A stretch of 64,000 nt of DNA from Galbibacter sp038433465 (GCF_038433465.1 NZ_JAESVF010000003.1:186001-250000); one strand, 5' to 3'. Shown: positions 26,695-35,634, counted from the stretch's first letter. Program-made: numbers and translations. The notes: generated by a model from the sequence alone, not told the origin.

Positions 26695-27375
26695 CTACTT
26701 TTTAAACTTCTTCACCCCTGCTGTAATTGCATAATCCAACGTATTTTCTTTAGGTACAATTGGACACGAATATTTTTTATTATATGCGCAATACGGATTG
26801 TAAGCTTTGTTAAAATCGATTGTAATAGTGTCTCCCTCTGGAATTCGTAAATCGATGTAACGCCCGCCTCCGTAGGTAGTTTCGCCATTTGTTTTATCCG
26901 AAAACGGTAAAAACAGATAATCTCTGTAAGCTTCTGTTTCTCGCAATTGCAAACTTTGATATACGTTTAACTGAAATGGCTTTCCGTGTAATTCGAAATG
27001 AAGGATACCGTACAAAACTTCTTCTGAAGATTTATCGGTTGTAGTAGGCATTAAAAACGGTTGGGCGTTTGGTGTTCGTTCTAAAGTTGCTGTGACGTTG
27101 AATGTAGTATCAATTGTAAAAAAGTCTAAACTTTCAAAACCGATAAAGTCTTCCTTGGTAAGTGGCGACTCTTTTGGGTTGGTATATTCTTCATTTATTT
27201 CTTTCTGAAATGCAACTGCCGATTCGTATTTACTTAGCTGTTTCGCTTTTACTTCCGAAGAAATTGTATCAGAAACAACAACATGTTGCTCGTTGGTATC
27301 GTGGTATTTCTTTTCGCCTTTACAGGAAACAAACATCAGAAGAAAAACAAAAATATAAGACGTAATAAACTTCAT
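26695..27375 (-). CDS. DUF1684 lipoprotein
   Basis: This 226-residue lipoprotein starts at the ATG of MKFITSYIF, placing lipobox FVSC at residues 15-18. The DUF1684 core is clear: FTIDTTFNVTATLERT, YGILHFELHGKPFQLNVYQ, YLFLPFSDKTNGETTYGGGRYIDL, and the closing FNKAYNPYCAYNKKYSCPIVPKEN. The biochemical role of DUF1684 is unknown. The TAG stop touches the stop codon of convergent lnt with no intervening base. Confidence 0.88.
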   Translation of the reverse strand: MKFITSYIFVFLLMFVSCKGEKKYHDTNEQHVVVSDTISSEVKAKQLSKYESAVAFQKEINEEYTNPKESPLTKEDFIGFESLDFFTIDTTFNVTATLERTPNAQPFLMPTTTDKSSEEVLYGILHFELHGKPFQLNVYQSLQLRETEAYRDYLFLPFSDKTNGETTYGGGRYIDLRIPEGDTITIDFNKAYNPYCAYNKKYSCPIVPKENTLDYAITAGVKKFKK

Positions 27376-27475
27376 TTTAAAAGTATTTTGTTGTGAATTC
27401 AATTTAAATTAATCTACGTTCAGCAGTGTATTTAGTTATAAAAACACATAAGAATTATAATGACGATACTCTTAA

Positions 27476-27649
27476 TTTTCATTTTTGTCTTGACACAAAA
27501 ACGAAACAAAAAAGTCAAGACTGATTCAAAAAGTATAAGAAAATCTACGGAAACAACTACCACAGATAAAAAGAACTCGCTACGCTCAAACAGCTTTTTA
27601 TCTATACCCCTACTGCTTCCTTGATTTTCAACATTTTTTAAATAGGTCA
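27476..27649 (+). repeat. Interspersed repeat family 1, copy C
   Basis: This 174-bp copy preserves both hairpins: GTCTTGAC with GTCAAGAC, and the AGATAAAAAG/CTTTTTATCT pair. It lies in the divergent gap between the DUF1684 lipoprotein and the MFS leader. The 27650-27738 stretch after it shows nothing clear. Confidence 0.85.
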
Positions 27650-27738
27650 TCCTTCAGAAAATGTTAATTCTAACACTATAATTCAACTAAAAATAAATTC
27701 TTTTTAAAAACAAAAATACAACTTAAACCTTTTTTAAG

Positions 27739-27746
27739 TAGCTTTG
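27739..27746 (+). promoter_or_regulatory. -7 promoter element of the MFS leader
   Basis: TAGCTTTG is a perfect TAnnTTTG match. The predicted start of transcription is about 15 nt upstream of the leader ATG at 27765. No clear -33 TTG is seen. Confidence 0.5.
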
Positions 27747-27764
27747 TTGTAAATAGAAAACAAA

Positions 27765-27842
27765 ATGACACGTTTAATTTCATCATATAAAAACACATGT
27801 GTGTATACGCTGCTGCAAAGTTGGCGCTTTTATATGTTGTAA
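27765..27842 (+). CDS. Candidate 25-residue leader peptide upstream of the MFS gene
   Basis: This reading frame starts with ATG and ends with TAA, encoding a cationic, aromatic peptide (opens MTRLISSYKN, closes LLQSWRFYML). It is preceded by a -7 promoter box and followed by a small stem (TGTTGT/ACAACT region, 27834-27853) and an intrinsic terminator at 27862-27895, all before the MFS start at 27920. This is the layout of a ribosome-mediated attenuator, where stalling on the leader would prevent the terminator from forming. The TGG CGC and CTG CTG codons are unusual for this AT-rich DNA. I do not recognise the peptide. Confidence 0.5.
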   Translation: MTRLISSYKNTCVYTLLQSWRFYML

Positions 27843-27861
27843 TTTAAACAACTTTATATAC

Positions 27862-27895
27862 AAGCCCGACGCACAAAAACGTCGGGCTTTTTTAT
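27862..27895 (+). terminator. Terminator between the leader ORF and the MFS gene
   Basis: AAGCCCGACG (27862-27871) pairs perfectly with CGTCGGGCTT (27880-27889), followed by a T-tract. No full-length gene precedes it on the plus strand, so it either ends a short leader transcript or acts as an attenuator. Confidence 0.85.
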
Positions 27896-27919
27896 TCCTA
27901 TCAAACAAAAATTAAACCA

Positions 27920-29122
27920 GTGAAAAAACTTTATTTAAGCTACATTTCGTCTTTCCAAGGACTCTCTAGAGAGGTTTGGTGGCTCGCATTAATTACACTA
28001 ATAAACCGTGCTGGCACCATGGTTATCCCATTTTTATCGTTGTACCTCACACAAAATTTAAACTTCAATCTTGCAGATGTAGGGTGGATTATGACATCTT
28101 TTGGGTTGGGCTCGGTAGTAGGTTCATGGATTGGTGGAAAATTAACCGACAGAATTGGCTACTATAAAATTATGGTGTTTAGCTTATTGGCTTCGGCACT
28201 CAGTTTTATTTCGCTTCAATTTTTAGATACTTTTTGGAGCATTTGCATTGGTATTTTTATGGTGATGCTCGTTGCCGATATGTTTCGTCCCGCAGTATTT
28301 GTGGCGTTAAGCGCCTATAGTAAACCCGAAAATAAAACGCGTTCTATCACCCTTATTCGTTTGGCCATAAACTTAGGATTTTCGGCTGGACCCGCTTTGG
28401 GCGGACTTATCATTACAAAACTAAGTTATGACGGTTTGTTTTGGGTAGATGGTATTACTTGTTTTTTTGCAGGCCTTTTATTGCTGAAAGTTTTAAACCC
28501 TAAACGTTCTAAGGTTTTAGATGAAGTAAAAAATGAAGCTCCAGAGTCGGCTTACACTGATGGTCCTTACTGGGTGTTTTTTATATCCATGATTTTGTTC
28601 GGATTTATTTTCTTGCAATATTTCTCAACAATGCCACTATTTTACAAAAATGTTTTTACACTAACAGAAGACGAAATTGGGTTACTTTTAGGCTTTAATG
28701 GCTTTTTAATTTTTTTATTTGAAATGCCTTTGGTGCAATTTTTTGAAAAGAAAAAAGTAACAAATCTGACAGTTGTCATGATTGGTTTTGCACTTACTTT
28801 TTTAAGTTTTTTTATGCTGAATATTTCAACTTGGATTGGTATGCTTATCATCGGAATGATATTGATGAGTTTCGGTGAGATGTTGGTTTTCCCTTTTTCA
28901 AATGCGTTTGCTTTGAATCGGTCAAAACGTGGTAACCAAGGCGAATACTTGGCAATGTACAGTATTGCTTTTTCGGTTTCACATATTTTCGGACACAACT
29001 CTGGGTTCCATTTAATTGAAGCGCATGGCTTTAATTATACTTGGTGGATTATGATTTTCTTAGGCGTAATTGGCTTTTTATTGCTTCTGTTTTTAAGTCG
29101 AAAACTGAATAGAGTTACTTAG
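27920..29122 (+). CDS. MFS transporter (DHA1-type drug/metabolite efflux)
   Basis: This 400-residue protein has 12 predicted transmembrane segments and a GTG start 25 bp after the leader terminator. The MFS motif A is present as GGKLTDRIGYYK between TM2 and TM3 (residues about 73-84), and LIRLAINLGFSAGPALGG is the motif C-like segment of TM5. The split into two six-helix halves is clear. Placement behind a leader ORF and attenuator-like terminator suggests inducible expression, perhaps by an antibiotic or amino-acid signal; the substrate is unknown. Confidence 0.88.
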   Translation: MKKLYLSYISSFQGLSREVWWLALITLINRAGTMVIPFLSLYLTQNLNFNLADVGWIMTSFGLGSVVGSWIGGKLTDRIGYYKIMVFSLLASALSFISLQFLDTFWSICIGIFMVMLVADMFRPAVFVALSAYSKPENKTRSITLIRLAINLGFSAGPALGGLIITKLSYDGLFWVDGITCFFAGLLLLKVLNPKRSKVLDEVKNEAPESAYTDGPYWVFFISMILFGFIFLQYFSTMPLFYKNVFTLTEDEIGLLLGFNGFLIFLFEMPLVQFFEKKKVTNLTVVMIGFALTFLSFFMLNISTWIGMLIIGMILMSFGEMLVFPFSNAFALNRSKRGNQGEYLAMYSIAFSVSHIFGHNSGFHLIEAHGFNYTWWIMIFLGVIGFLLLLFLSRKLNRVT

Positions 29123-29165
29123 TTTAGAATTATTGATATTTTCATTTAACAAAAGTTAAATTTAA

Positions 29166-29206
29166 AAAAAAGGTTAGGATTGAAAAACACTCAAGCCTAG
29201 CCTTTT
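29166..29206. terminator. Bidirectional terminator between MFS and methyltransferase
   Basis: AAAAAGGTTAGG and CCTAGCCTTTT form a stem with one G-T pair; A-rich and T-rich flanks on either side suit both convergent genes. Confidence 0.7.
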
Positions 29207-29230
29207 GTTATTTAAAATACTGTTGAAATA

Positions 29231-29974
29231 TCAGGTAATCTTTGGTCTTCCAATTCTATAAAAAATTGGAAAATGTAAATCAAATGTCTGTCGATTTGGA
29301 AAAGCATCTATAAAATCATCTACAGGATTTATTTGCTTTTCAGTTCTGTACTTTTTTACAGCCGACCAACTTTCTAAATAGCCTTTTAAATGCGATTTAG
29401 ACCAATGAACTTTAATTGTATAATTAGCTTCCAATTGAACTTCATCAAACGGAAAATCAATATTTTGATAAGCTTCATCAATGTAAATTCGTTCTTTATC
29501 CCAATATTGATAAATGGTGTTGTTATAAAAAGCATCCATCTTTTCATTAAATAAATCATCACCTTTTATAAGTCCGTATCCAAAAATAGCAATAATGCCT
29601 CCAGGTTTTAATATTCTGTTTACTTCAGCAAAAAAAGCATCAAAATCAAACCAATGAAAAGCCTGTCCAACAGTAATTAAATCGAAGTATTCATCAAAAA
29701 ATGGGGTTTTCTCAGCTCGCGACACTTGGTAGTGAACATTAGGTGCCTGGGTTGCATTTTTCAACTGGTTTTCACTAATATCTATCGCTTGAACTTGATT
29801 GAACAACTCACTTAACAGCACCGCAACTTGTCCGTTTCCAGTTCCAATATCCAAAGCCGATTTTCTGTAATGTAAATGCTGACAAATATCGTTTATAAAT
29901 TCCTTCGGAAAAGTAGGTCTAAACGTTGCATACTTATCCGATTCTGTAGAAAAATTATCAATGGCTGTTTTCAT
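29231..29974 (-). CDS. Class I SAM-dependent methyltransferase
   Basis: This 247-residue soluble protein is of the Methyltransf_11 type. Motif I ALDIGTGNGQVAVLL (about 40-54), a motif II acidic end in VQAIDISENQL, and a post-motif region FDLITVGQAFHWFD / EVNRILKPGGIIAIFGYG are present. The GQAFHWF signature is common in a subgroup of uncharacterised methyltransferases related to UbiE and trans-aconitate methyltransferases. The substrate cannot be read from the sequence. Single gene; repeat family 2 copy 1 lies just upstream. Confidence 0.85.
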   Translation of the reverse strand: MKTAIDNFSTESDKYATFRPTFPKEFINDICQHLHYRKSALDIGTGNGQVAVLLSELFNQVQAIDISENQLKNATQAPNVHYQVSRAEKTPFFDEYFDLITVGQAFHWFDFDAFFAEVNRILKPGGIIAIFGYGLIKGDDLFNEKMDAFYNNTIYQYWDKERIYIDEAYQNIDFPFDEVQLEANYTIKVHWSKSHLKGYLESWSAVKKYRTEKQINPVDDFIDAFPNRQTFDLHFPIFYRIGRPKIT

Positions 29975-30018
29975 TCAAAAAATGTATTTGTATTGGTGTT
30001 TTTTTTAAAAGCATTTTG

Positions 30019-30183
30019 AATATCCGTAATGTATCATACCAAGAGATTAAAATGTCAGGTGAGCCTGCCTTTGTCGGCAGACAGGCGTAGTCGAGACCCT
30101 ATTTAAAGATGCTAAGCAAAATAACCTCTCGACTACGCTCGAGGTGACAGTACATTATGATAGATTGCTGACAGTCATAAAAA
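30019..30183 (+). repeat. Interspersed repeat family 2, copy 1
   Basis: This roughly 165-bp element begins TATCCGTAATGTATCATACC and ends TATGATAGATTGCTGACA, giving imperfect terminal inverted repeats of about 16 bp. Inside are inverted segments related to GTCGAGCGTAGTCGAGA and TCTCGACTACGCTCGAGG. A 22-bp palindromic module CCTGCC...GACAGG is inserted in the left inner arm. Confidence 0.8.
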
Positions 30184-30190
30184 GTACAAA

Positions 30191-31570
30191 TCAATACATT
30201 GTTTTCAACCCATACGTTTCTAAAACCTCATTATATTCTGGCTGAATTCTCAATAAAGAAATTCCCTCTTGTGCATTCAATCGCTCTGTGTCTTTAAAAC
30301 CTGTATCCAATAATTTTTCCAGATAAAACAATGCCATTCCGTACTCGCCCTTTTGAACAGTAAATTTTAAAATTTTCAGGTATGGGTCTGGATTTTCTGG
30401 AGTTATAAATGTTTTAAAGATATTAATATACAACAAATTATCGATTTGTAATTTCTCATCGTAAGAGGTTCCCAATTCCGTAGAAATAATGTCTAAAAAG
30501 TTAAGCAAGCGTTTTCCCATTTTCTGTTTTTCAATAACAGTTGCATTTACATAATCTTTTTTGATGGTTTTTATTTCTTTCTCCCAATATCCCAAAGATT
30601 CTAATTCTCCTGAAGCCACATCCTGCGGAAGATAATTTAGATAATCGCTATAAAAGCTAGGTTCTACTTGGTCGATTTCGTACATCGAAGCACGTTGCGT
30701 TCGAAACTCCTTGGTATTTTTCACCTCTTTTTGAAGTGTCTTTAACGTATCGTTTTCAACATAAAAACGATAATCTTGCTTCAATTCATCCAAATCGTTG
30801 TATGCTTTGTACGACTCCCCCAACTGAACTAAACTTTTGTTGTAAGCCAAATCTTCCGCAAAAAACTCAGCAATTTTGGTTTCATTTTTTGGAAGCACGT
30901 TGCGCGTCATCGCTTTTAATGCAAGGGTACGCACCGCTTTGTTTACATATTGCTCCGAGGGCCAAGTGTGACCTCCAGGAAAAACAATTAATTCGGAATC
31001 AAACTTTAATTTATCCAAATAGACTTTGGCGCTTTGCATTTCTCGGTAATTAAAATCTTCATCGCCCACCAAGCCAACATACATAAAATCATTTTCCTTG
31101 GGCATAAAATTATCGGTATTTGCAAAAGAAGCACCACAAACTATAACGCCTTTTATTTTATTAGAAATTACTGCAATTGCAGATGCCAAGCGCGCTCCGC
31201 CAGAAAACCCTCCTAAGAACAAGGCGTTTGTATCAACCGAATGATTTTCAATAACATCTTCATAAAAAGCCCGAGCTATGTTCAAGCTTTCTTGATAAGT
31301 GCCGTTCTTAACATTATTGGAACACGCCACTATAAATCCGTATTTTTCAGACGCTTCCTTAAAACGATTTACAGCCATCGCTCCCCTCCCCGATGGATCG
31401 AAAAGCATGATAATAGGCCATTTTTTTTCTGCGGAATAATAACTCGGCACATACAGCGCGTATGAGCCTCGATTGTATTTAATCTGAATTGAATCTGTTA
31501 TGGTTCCAGGAGTTGGTTGTTGCGAAAAACCAAATGTGCTAATAAAAAATAAAAGTAGTAGTTTTTTCAT
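30191..31570 (-). CDS. Exported alpha/beta hydrolase with C-terminal helical domain
   Basis: This 459-residue protein has a Sec signal (MKKLLLLFFISTFGFS, then QQ). The N-terminal hydrolase half (about 25-240) resembles dienelactone hydrolase or feruloyl-esterase-type enzymes, with strand IIMLFDPSGRG, nucleophile elbow LGGFSGGARL, acid region GLVGDEDFNY and His in FPGGHTWPS. The C-terminal half is helical (SYKAYNDLDELKQDYRF...) and may be a TPR-like or lid domain. Substrate unknown. It is monocistronic, with repeat family 2 copy 1 right after its stop. Confidence 0.8.
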   Translation of the reverse strand: MKKLLLLFFISTFGFSQQPTPGTITDSIQIKYNRGSYALYVPSYYSAEKKWPIIMLFDPSGRGAMAVNRFKEASEKYGFIVACSNNVKNGTYQESLNIARAFYEDVIENHSVDTNALFLGGFSGGARLASAIAVISNKIKGVIVCGASFANTDNFMPKENDFMYVGLVGDEDFNYREMQSAKVYLDKLKFDSELIVFPGGHTWPSEQYVNKAVRTLALKAMTRNVLPKNETKIAEFFAEDLAYNKSLVQLGESYKAYNDLDELKQDYRFYVENDTLKTLQKEVKNTKEFRTQRASMYEIDQVEPSFYSDYLNYLPQDVASGELESLGYWEKEIKTIKKDYVNATVIEKQKMGKRLLNFLDIISTELGTSYDEKLQIDNLLYINIFKTFITPENPDPYLKILKFTVQKGEYGMALFYLEKLLDTGFKDTERLNAQEGISLLRIQPEYNEVLETYGLKTMY

Positions 31571-31644
31571 ATAAAATGGTACCTCAAAAATTTAGCCAAA
31601 AGCTGTTTTAAAAGTATTGAAAAAAATAGATTCTAAAAGAATGC

Positions 31645-31673
31645 TTGGAAATTCTTTTAATAAAATATCTTTG
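31645..31673 (+). promoter_or_regulatory. Promoter of the DUF1543 gene
   Basis: TTG at 31645-31647 and TATCTTTG at 31666-31673 are separated by 18 bp, close to the Bacteroidota consensus. It supports the ATG at 31701 rather than an upstream TTG at 31617. Confidence 0.6.
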
Positions 31674-31700
31674 TATCGCTGTAAAATCAAACAAACAGAC

Positions 31701-32264
31701 ATGGATAAAAAGCTTTTTATGGTGATGATTGGTTGCAAACCAGAAGGTAGATTTACCGAGCAACACGATATTTTTTTTGGAATTGGAACTTCATTAAAAG
31801 AACTGGTACCACAAATAAATGCTTTTTGGCCTGAAGCAAAAGGGCAAATTCATATCGATGCTTGGAGAGAAGTTACCATGGTTGATGGTTTTGAAATTTC
31901 TATTGCTGAAAGAAAAGAAACTGTGCAAAACGACGCACAATTGTTTTTTATCAATCTTGGTGGCTACAAGGAAAATGAATTTGAAGAATATCATTATAAA
32001 ATTTTGGCGGTTGCACCTACCAAAACCGAAGCTATTAAAAAATCAAAAGCTACTACTTTTTATAAACACTGCGGATTTAAAGGAGCCGAGTCGCACATCG
32101 ATGATAAATACGGTATCGATGTAGACGACATTTATAATATTGAAGAAATGCTTCCTGCTGTTTACAAAGAGAAATACCAATTGGTGTATACGCAAAACAG
32201 CAAACTACCAGAAGACAAACAGCATATTGGATATTTAAAAATCGCTAAATTATTGAAAGAATAA
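31701..32264 (+). CDS. DUF1543-domain protein
   Basis: This is a 187-residue cytoplasmic protein. The start is the ATG of MDKKLFMVMIGCKPEGR, which is the family start and lies downstream of a promoter at 31645-31673. The DUF1543 core GCKPEGRFTEQHDIFFGIGTSLKEL and AWREVTMVDGFEI is clear, and a second related segment AQLFFINLGGYKENEFEEYH follows. Function unknown. The next gene is convergent (Lrp regulator, 12 bp away). Confidence 0.85.
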   Translation: MDKKLFMVMIGCKPEGRFTEQHDIFFGIGTSLKELVPQINAFWPEAKGQIHIDAWREVTMVDGFEISIAERKETVQNDAQLFFINLGGYKENEFEEYHYKILAVAPTKTEAIKKSKATTFYKHCGFKGAESHIDDKYGIDVDDIYNIEEMLPAVYKEKYQLVYTQNSKLPEDKQHIGYLKIAKLLKE

Positions 32265-32275
32265 ACAACTTAAGC

Positions 32276-32719
32276 CTACCTATTTTTCCCAATAGGATTG
32301 TTTTCAACAACGTTAGACAATACAATTGAAGTTCGCACTTCTCCGTAGGTAATCAATTTATCAATAAATTCTTCCAAGTGAAATTGGTCGTATAATACAA
32401 CCTCCATCACTAGGTTTTCATTCCCTGTTATTCGGTAGCAATTAAGCACCTCTTTATAGGTTTTTACTTGCTCCAAAAATGGTTTTAATTTCCCCATAAA
32501 AGCGCGTAAAGTCACAAATGCCTTTAGTTGATAGCCTGCTTGGATGTGGTCAATCTCCGCTCTGTATCCGTGAATCACACCAAGATCTTCCAATTTTTTT
32601 ATTCGCTCGGCTACTGCTGGCGATGAAAGTCCTACTTTCCTCCCAATTTCCGCATTGGTAAACCGAGCATTCTGTTGCAACAGTTTTAAAATCGACCAAT
32701 TTAAGTTATCTATATTCAT
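32276..32719 (-). CDS. Lrp/AsnC-family transcriptional regulator
   Basis: This 147-residue regulator has an N-terminal winged helix (NAEIGRKVGLSSPAVAERIKKLEDLGVI, about 22-49) and a C-terminal RAM ligand-binding domain (about 65-140, CYRITGNENLVMEVVLYD). Lrp/AsnC proteins respond to amino acids and often regulate their own divergent neighbour, here the four-helix-bundle gene at 32915. The target is unknown. Confidence 0.9.
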   Translation of the reverse strand: MNIDNLNWSILKLLQQNARFTNAEIGRKVGLSSPAVAERIKKLEDLGVIHGYRAEIDHIQAGYQLKAFVTLRAFMGKLKPFLEQVKTYKEVLNCYRITGNENLVMEVVLYDQFHLEEFIDKLITYGEVRTSIVLSNVVENNPIGKNR

Positions 32720-32914
32720 GTATATATTCGCTAGTTTATAGACTTATCATCAGAAAAACACAAAAGTCTAGTGATTTACTATACTAAAACTTATTTCTTT
32801 AATTATTAAAAAATAATAAAGCAAAATACTTAATAATTAATGTAAAATACAATTTTAAGTTTAAATATTAAATCTAACTTATTTTGTTCCTCAGTAAATT
32901 TGTACAAACAAGCA

Positions 32915-33343
32915 ATGATGAAGAAAAACTACACTCGCTATAGCTATCGAAGGCGTAATGTAACCAAATTACCGGTTTACAAGAAGGCGCTTTATATCTT
33001 TAAGCTAAGTAGGCAAATTGTCGAGTATTTAAGAGGAGACAAATCGGTTTTAGCGATGTATAATTCGGAACATGCTTGCGACCAATTTTCCGACAAGCTC
33101 GTAATGGCTTCTTTAGGGCTTGCGCCAAAAATTGCAATGGCAGAAACCTCTCCAGATTTATCGATAAAAATGGCATCGGTTTCATCGCTTCAGCATACAA
33201 CTTCTGCATTATTACATTATTGTGAAAACTTAGAAATTAGCCACGGGCAAGGGAAAGAGTTTTTACACCTTTTACGTAAAGAGGTTAAAAAGTTTGGACA
33301 TTTGCAAAGTAAATGGGCTTTGAGTGTTTGCCACAGTAATTAA
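32915..33343 (+). CDS. Four-helix-bundle-like protein
   Basis: This 142-residue protein starts at an ATG (two adjacent ATGs; a TTG at 32900 is also in frame). The N-terminus is strongly basic (KKNYTRYSYRRRNVTK) and the rest is helical, with LPVYKKALYIFKLSRQIVEYL resembling the opening of the four-helix-bundle family often found as 23S rRNA intervening-sequence proteins, though this copy is chromosomal and unassociated with rRNA. It is divergent from the Lrp regulator. Function unknown. Confidence 0.65.
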   Translation: MMKKNYTRYSYRRRNVTKLPVYKKALYIFKLSRQIVEYLRGDKSVLAMYNSEHACDQFSDKLVMASLGLAPKIAMAETSPDLSIKMASVSSLQHTTSALLHYCENLEISHGQGKEFLHLLRKEVKKFGHLQSKWALSVCHSN

Positions 33344-33350
33344 TTTTAAC

Positions 33351-33495
33351 ATCCATAATGTATCATACAAATATTTAAATGTCAGGTCGAGCGTAGTCGA
33401 GACCACAACTATTTAATGGTGTTTAGCCAAATAGCCTCTCGACTCCGCTCGAGGTGACAGTGCATTATGATAGATTACAGACAATCATAATAATT
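33351..33495 (+). repeat. Interspersed repeat family 2, copy 2 (empty-site form)
   Basis: This roughly 145-bp copy lacks the 22-bp CCTGCC...ACAGG module found in the other four copies, so the inner arm reads GGTCGAGCGTAGTCGAGACC without interruption. The inverted partner CTCTCGACTCCGCTCGAGG is intact. It lies between the four-helix-bundle gene and the ABC-F gene. Confidence 0.8.
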
Positions 33496-33541
33496 AAATA
33501 TACTTCGCATTAAAATGCTTTAATTTGCAAAAAATATTTTT

Positions 33542-35407
33542 GTGAATTACTTATCAGTAGAAAATATAGCCAAAGCTTACGGAGAGCGCGTTTTGTTTGA
33601 AGACATTTCCTTCGGAATAAACAAAGACCAAAAAATTGCATTCATTGCTAAAAATGGTACTGGAAAAACTTCCATGCTCAACATCATTACCGGAAAAGAT
33701 ATTCCCGATGCCGGACAAGTGGTTTCAAGAAACGGAATTCGAATTTCGTTTTTGTCGCAAGAACCAGAACTCAATCCCGATTTAACTATTGAGGAAACTA
33801 TTTTTGCTTCTGATAATAATGTTTTAAAAACCATTCAGAATTACGAAAAAGCACTCGAAAATCCAGATGATACGGAAGCTTATCAAAAAGCATTCGAACA
33901 AATGGAAATTAAAAATGCTTGGGATTTTGAAACGCAATACAAGCAAATTTTATTTCAGTTAAAGCTCGATACACTACACGTAAAAGTAAGCAAGCTTTCT
34001 GGAGGTCAAAAAAAGCGTTTGGCATTGGCTACAATTCTACTAAACACCCCCGATTTACTTATTCTAGATGAGCCTACCAACCACCTCGATTTAGAAATGA
34101 TTGAATGGCTAGAACAATACTTTGCCAAAGAAAACATTACACTTTTTATGGTTACACACGACCGCTATTTCTTGGAGCGTGTTTGTAACGAAATTATAGA
34201 ATTAGACCAAGGTAAAATATACCAATACAAAGGGAATTACTCGTATTATTTAGAGAAAAAAGAAGCGCGTATCCAAGCAGAACAGGCCTCTGTAGACAAG
34301 GCAAAAAACCTTTTTACAAAAGAATTGGATTGGATGCGTAGGCAACCAAAAGCGCGTACCACAAAATCTAAATCGCGTATCGACGATTTTTACAAAATCA
34401 AGGAAAAAGCGCACCAACGTCGAAAAGACCATAAAGTGCAACTCGAAATAAACATGGAACGCCTTGGGAGTAAAATTGTAGAATTTCACAAAGTCTCAAA
34501 AAGCTTCCAAGAAAAAGTAATTCTCGACCAATTTGAATATAATTTTCAACGTGGCGAACGTGTTGGAATTATCGGGAAAAACGGTACCGGAAAATCTACT
34601 TTTTTAAATATTCTTACCGGAAATTTAAAACCCGATGCTGGTAAAGTAATCATCGGAGACACCATTAAATTTGGGTATTATACACAAAGCGGTATCAACC
34701 CTAAACCAGAACAAAAAGTTATCGATATTATCAAAGCCTTTGGAGAGTTTATTCCGCTTACAAAAGGGCGACAAATATCGGCTTCTCAACTTTTGGAACG
34801 CTTTTTGTTCGACAGAAAAAAGCAATACGACTATGTTGAAAAACTAAGTGGTGGCGAGTTAAAACGACTTTATTTGTGTACCGTTTTAATTCAGAATCCA
34901 AACTTTTTAATTCTCGATGAGCCTACCAACGATTTGGATATTGTTACCCTCAATGTTTTAGAAGAATTTTTATTGGATTTCCCAGGATGTTTGCTCGTGG
35001 TGTCTCACGACCGCTACTTTATGGATAAAATAGTAGACCACTTATTTGTGTTTCAAGGGGAAGGAGAAATTGAAGATTTCCCAGGAAATTACACCGATTA
35101 CAGAGCATACGAAAGTAGCGAACCTGAAAAAGAAGTTAAACCTGCTACTGAAGAAAGCTCCAAAAAAACTTGGAAGAAAGATGCCAATTCGGCTTTGAGT
35201 TACGAAGAGCAAAAAGAGTTTAAACGTCTCGAACGCGACATAAAAAAATTGGAAGAAAAGAAAAAAGAAGCTGAAGCCGTATTTGCCACAGGAACTTTGG
35301 AAGGCGACGAAATAGACAAACAGTCTATTAAGTTACAAGAAATCATGACTGAACTGGACGAAAAAACAGAAGCTTGGTTTGAACTTTCCATGAAAATGGA
35401 AGGGTAA
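33542..35407 (+). CDS. ABC-F family ATPase (Uup-like)
   Basis: This 621-residue soluble protein has two ABC domains (Walker A AKNGTGKTSML near 35 and GKNGTGKSTFL near 345; signature LSGGQKKRLA and LSGGELKRL; Walker B LLILDEPTNHLD and FLILDEPTNDLD) joined by the charged ABC-F linker (about 240-310). A C-terminal coiled coil (about 550-621, EEQKEFKRLERDIKKLEEKKKE) resembles Uup. The start is GTG. ABC-F proteins act on ribosomes (translation quality control or antibiotic protection); a housekeeping role is more likely than resistance. Confidence 0.9.
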   Translation: MNYLSVENIAKAYGERVLFEDISFGINKDQKIAFIAKNGTGKTSMLNIITGKDIPDAGQVVSRNGIRISFLSQEPELNPDLTIEETIFASDNNVLKTIQNYEKALENPDDTEAYQKAFEQMEIKNAWDFETQYKQILFQLKLDTLHVKVSKLSGGQKKRLALATILLNTPDLLILDEPTNHLDLEMIEWLEQYFAKENITLFMVTHDRYFLERVCNEIIELDQGKIYQYKGNYSYYLEKKEARIQAEQASVDKAKNLFTKELDWMRRQPKARTTKSKSRIDDFYKIKEKAHQRRKDHKVQLEINMERLGSKIVEFHKVSKSFQEKVILDQFEYNFQRGERVGIIGKNGTGKSTFLNILTGNLKPDAGKVIIGDTIKFGYYTQSGINPKPEQKVIDIIKAFGEFIPLTKGRQISASQLLERFLFDRKKQYDYVEKLSGGELKRLYLCTVLIQNPNFLILDEPTNDLDIVTLNVLEEFLLDFPGCLLVVSHDRYFMDKIVDHLFVFQGEGEIEDFPGNYTDYRAYESSEPEKEVKPATEESSKKTWKKDANSALSYEEQKEFKRLERDIKKLEEKKKEAEAVFATGTLEGDEIDKQSIKLQEIMTELDEKTEAWFELSMKMEG

Positions 35408-35443
35408 TTTTTTATTTAGTGTTCAGTAAAAAAGATAAAATTA

Positions 35444-35608
35444 AATATCCGTAATATATCATACCAAAATTAAAATGTCAGGTCGAGCCTGCCTTTGTTG
35501 GCAGACAGGCGTAGTCGAGACACTATTTAAAGCTGTTAAGCCAAATAACCTCTCGACTTCGCTCGAGGTGACTGTGTATTATGACAGATTGCGGAAAATC
35601 ATAAAAAT
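35444..35608 (+). repeat. Interspersed repeat family 2, copy 3
   Basis: This roughly 165-bp copy starts AATATCCGTAATATATCATACC and ends GACAGATTGCGGAAAATCAT. It contains the 22-bp module CCTGCCTTTGTTGGCAGACAGG in the left inner arm and the partner CTCTCGACTTCGCTCGAGG. Confidence 0.8.
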
Positions 35609-35634
35609 TAAACATTTAAATCGCACTTTATACC

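Noticed and set aside
33542..35407. ABC-F antibiotic resistance protein
   Set aside because: The sequence and coiled-coil tail resemble housekeeping Uup-type proteins more than Vga/Msr types; no resistance context is visible.
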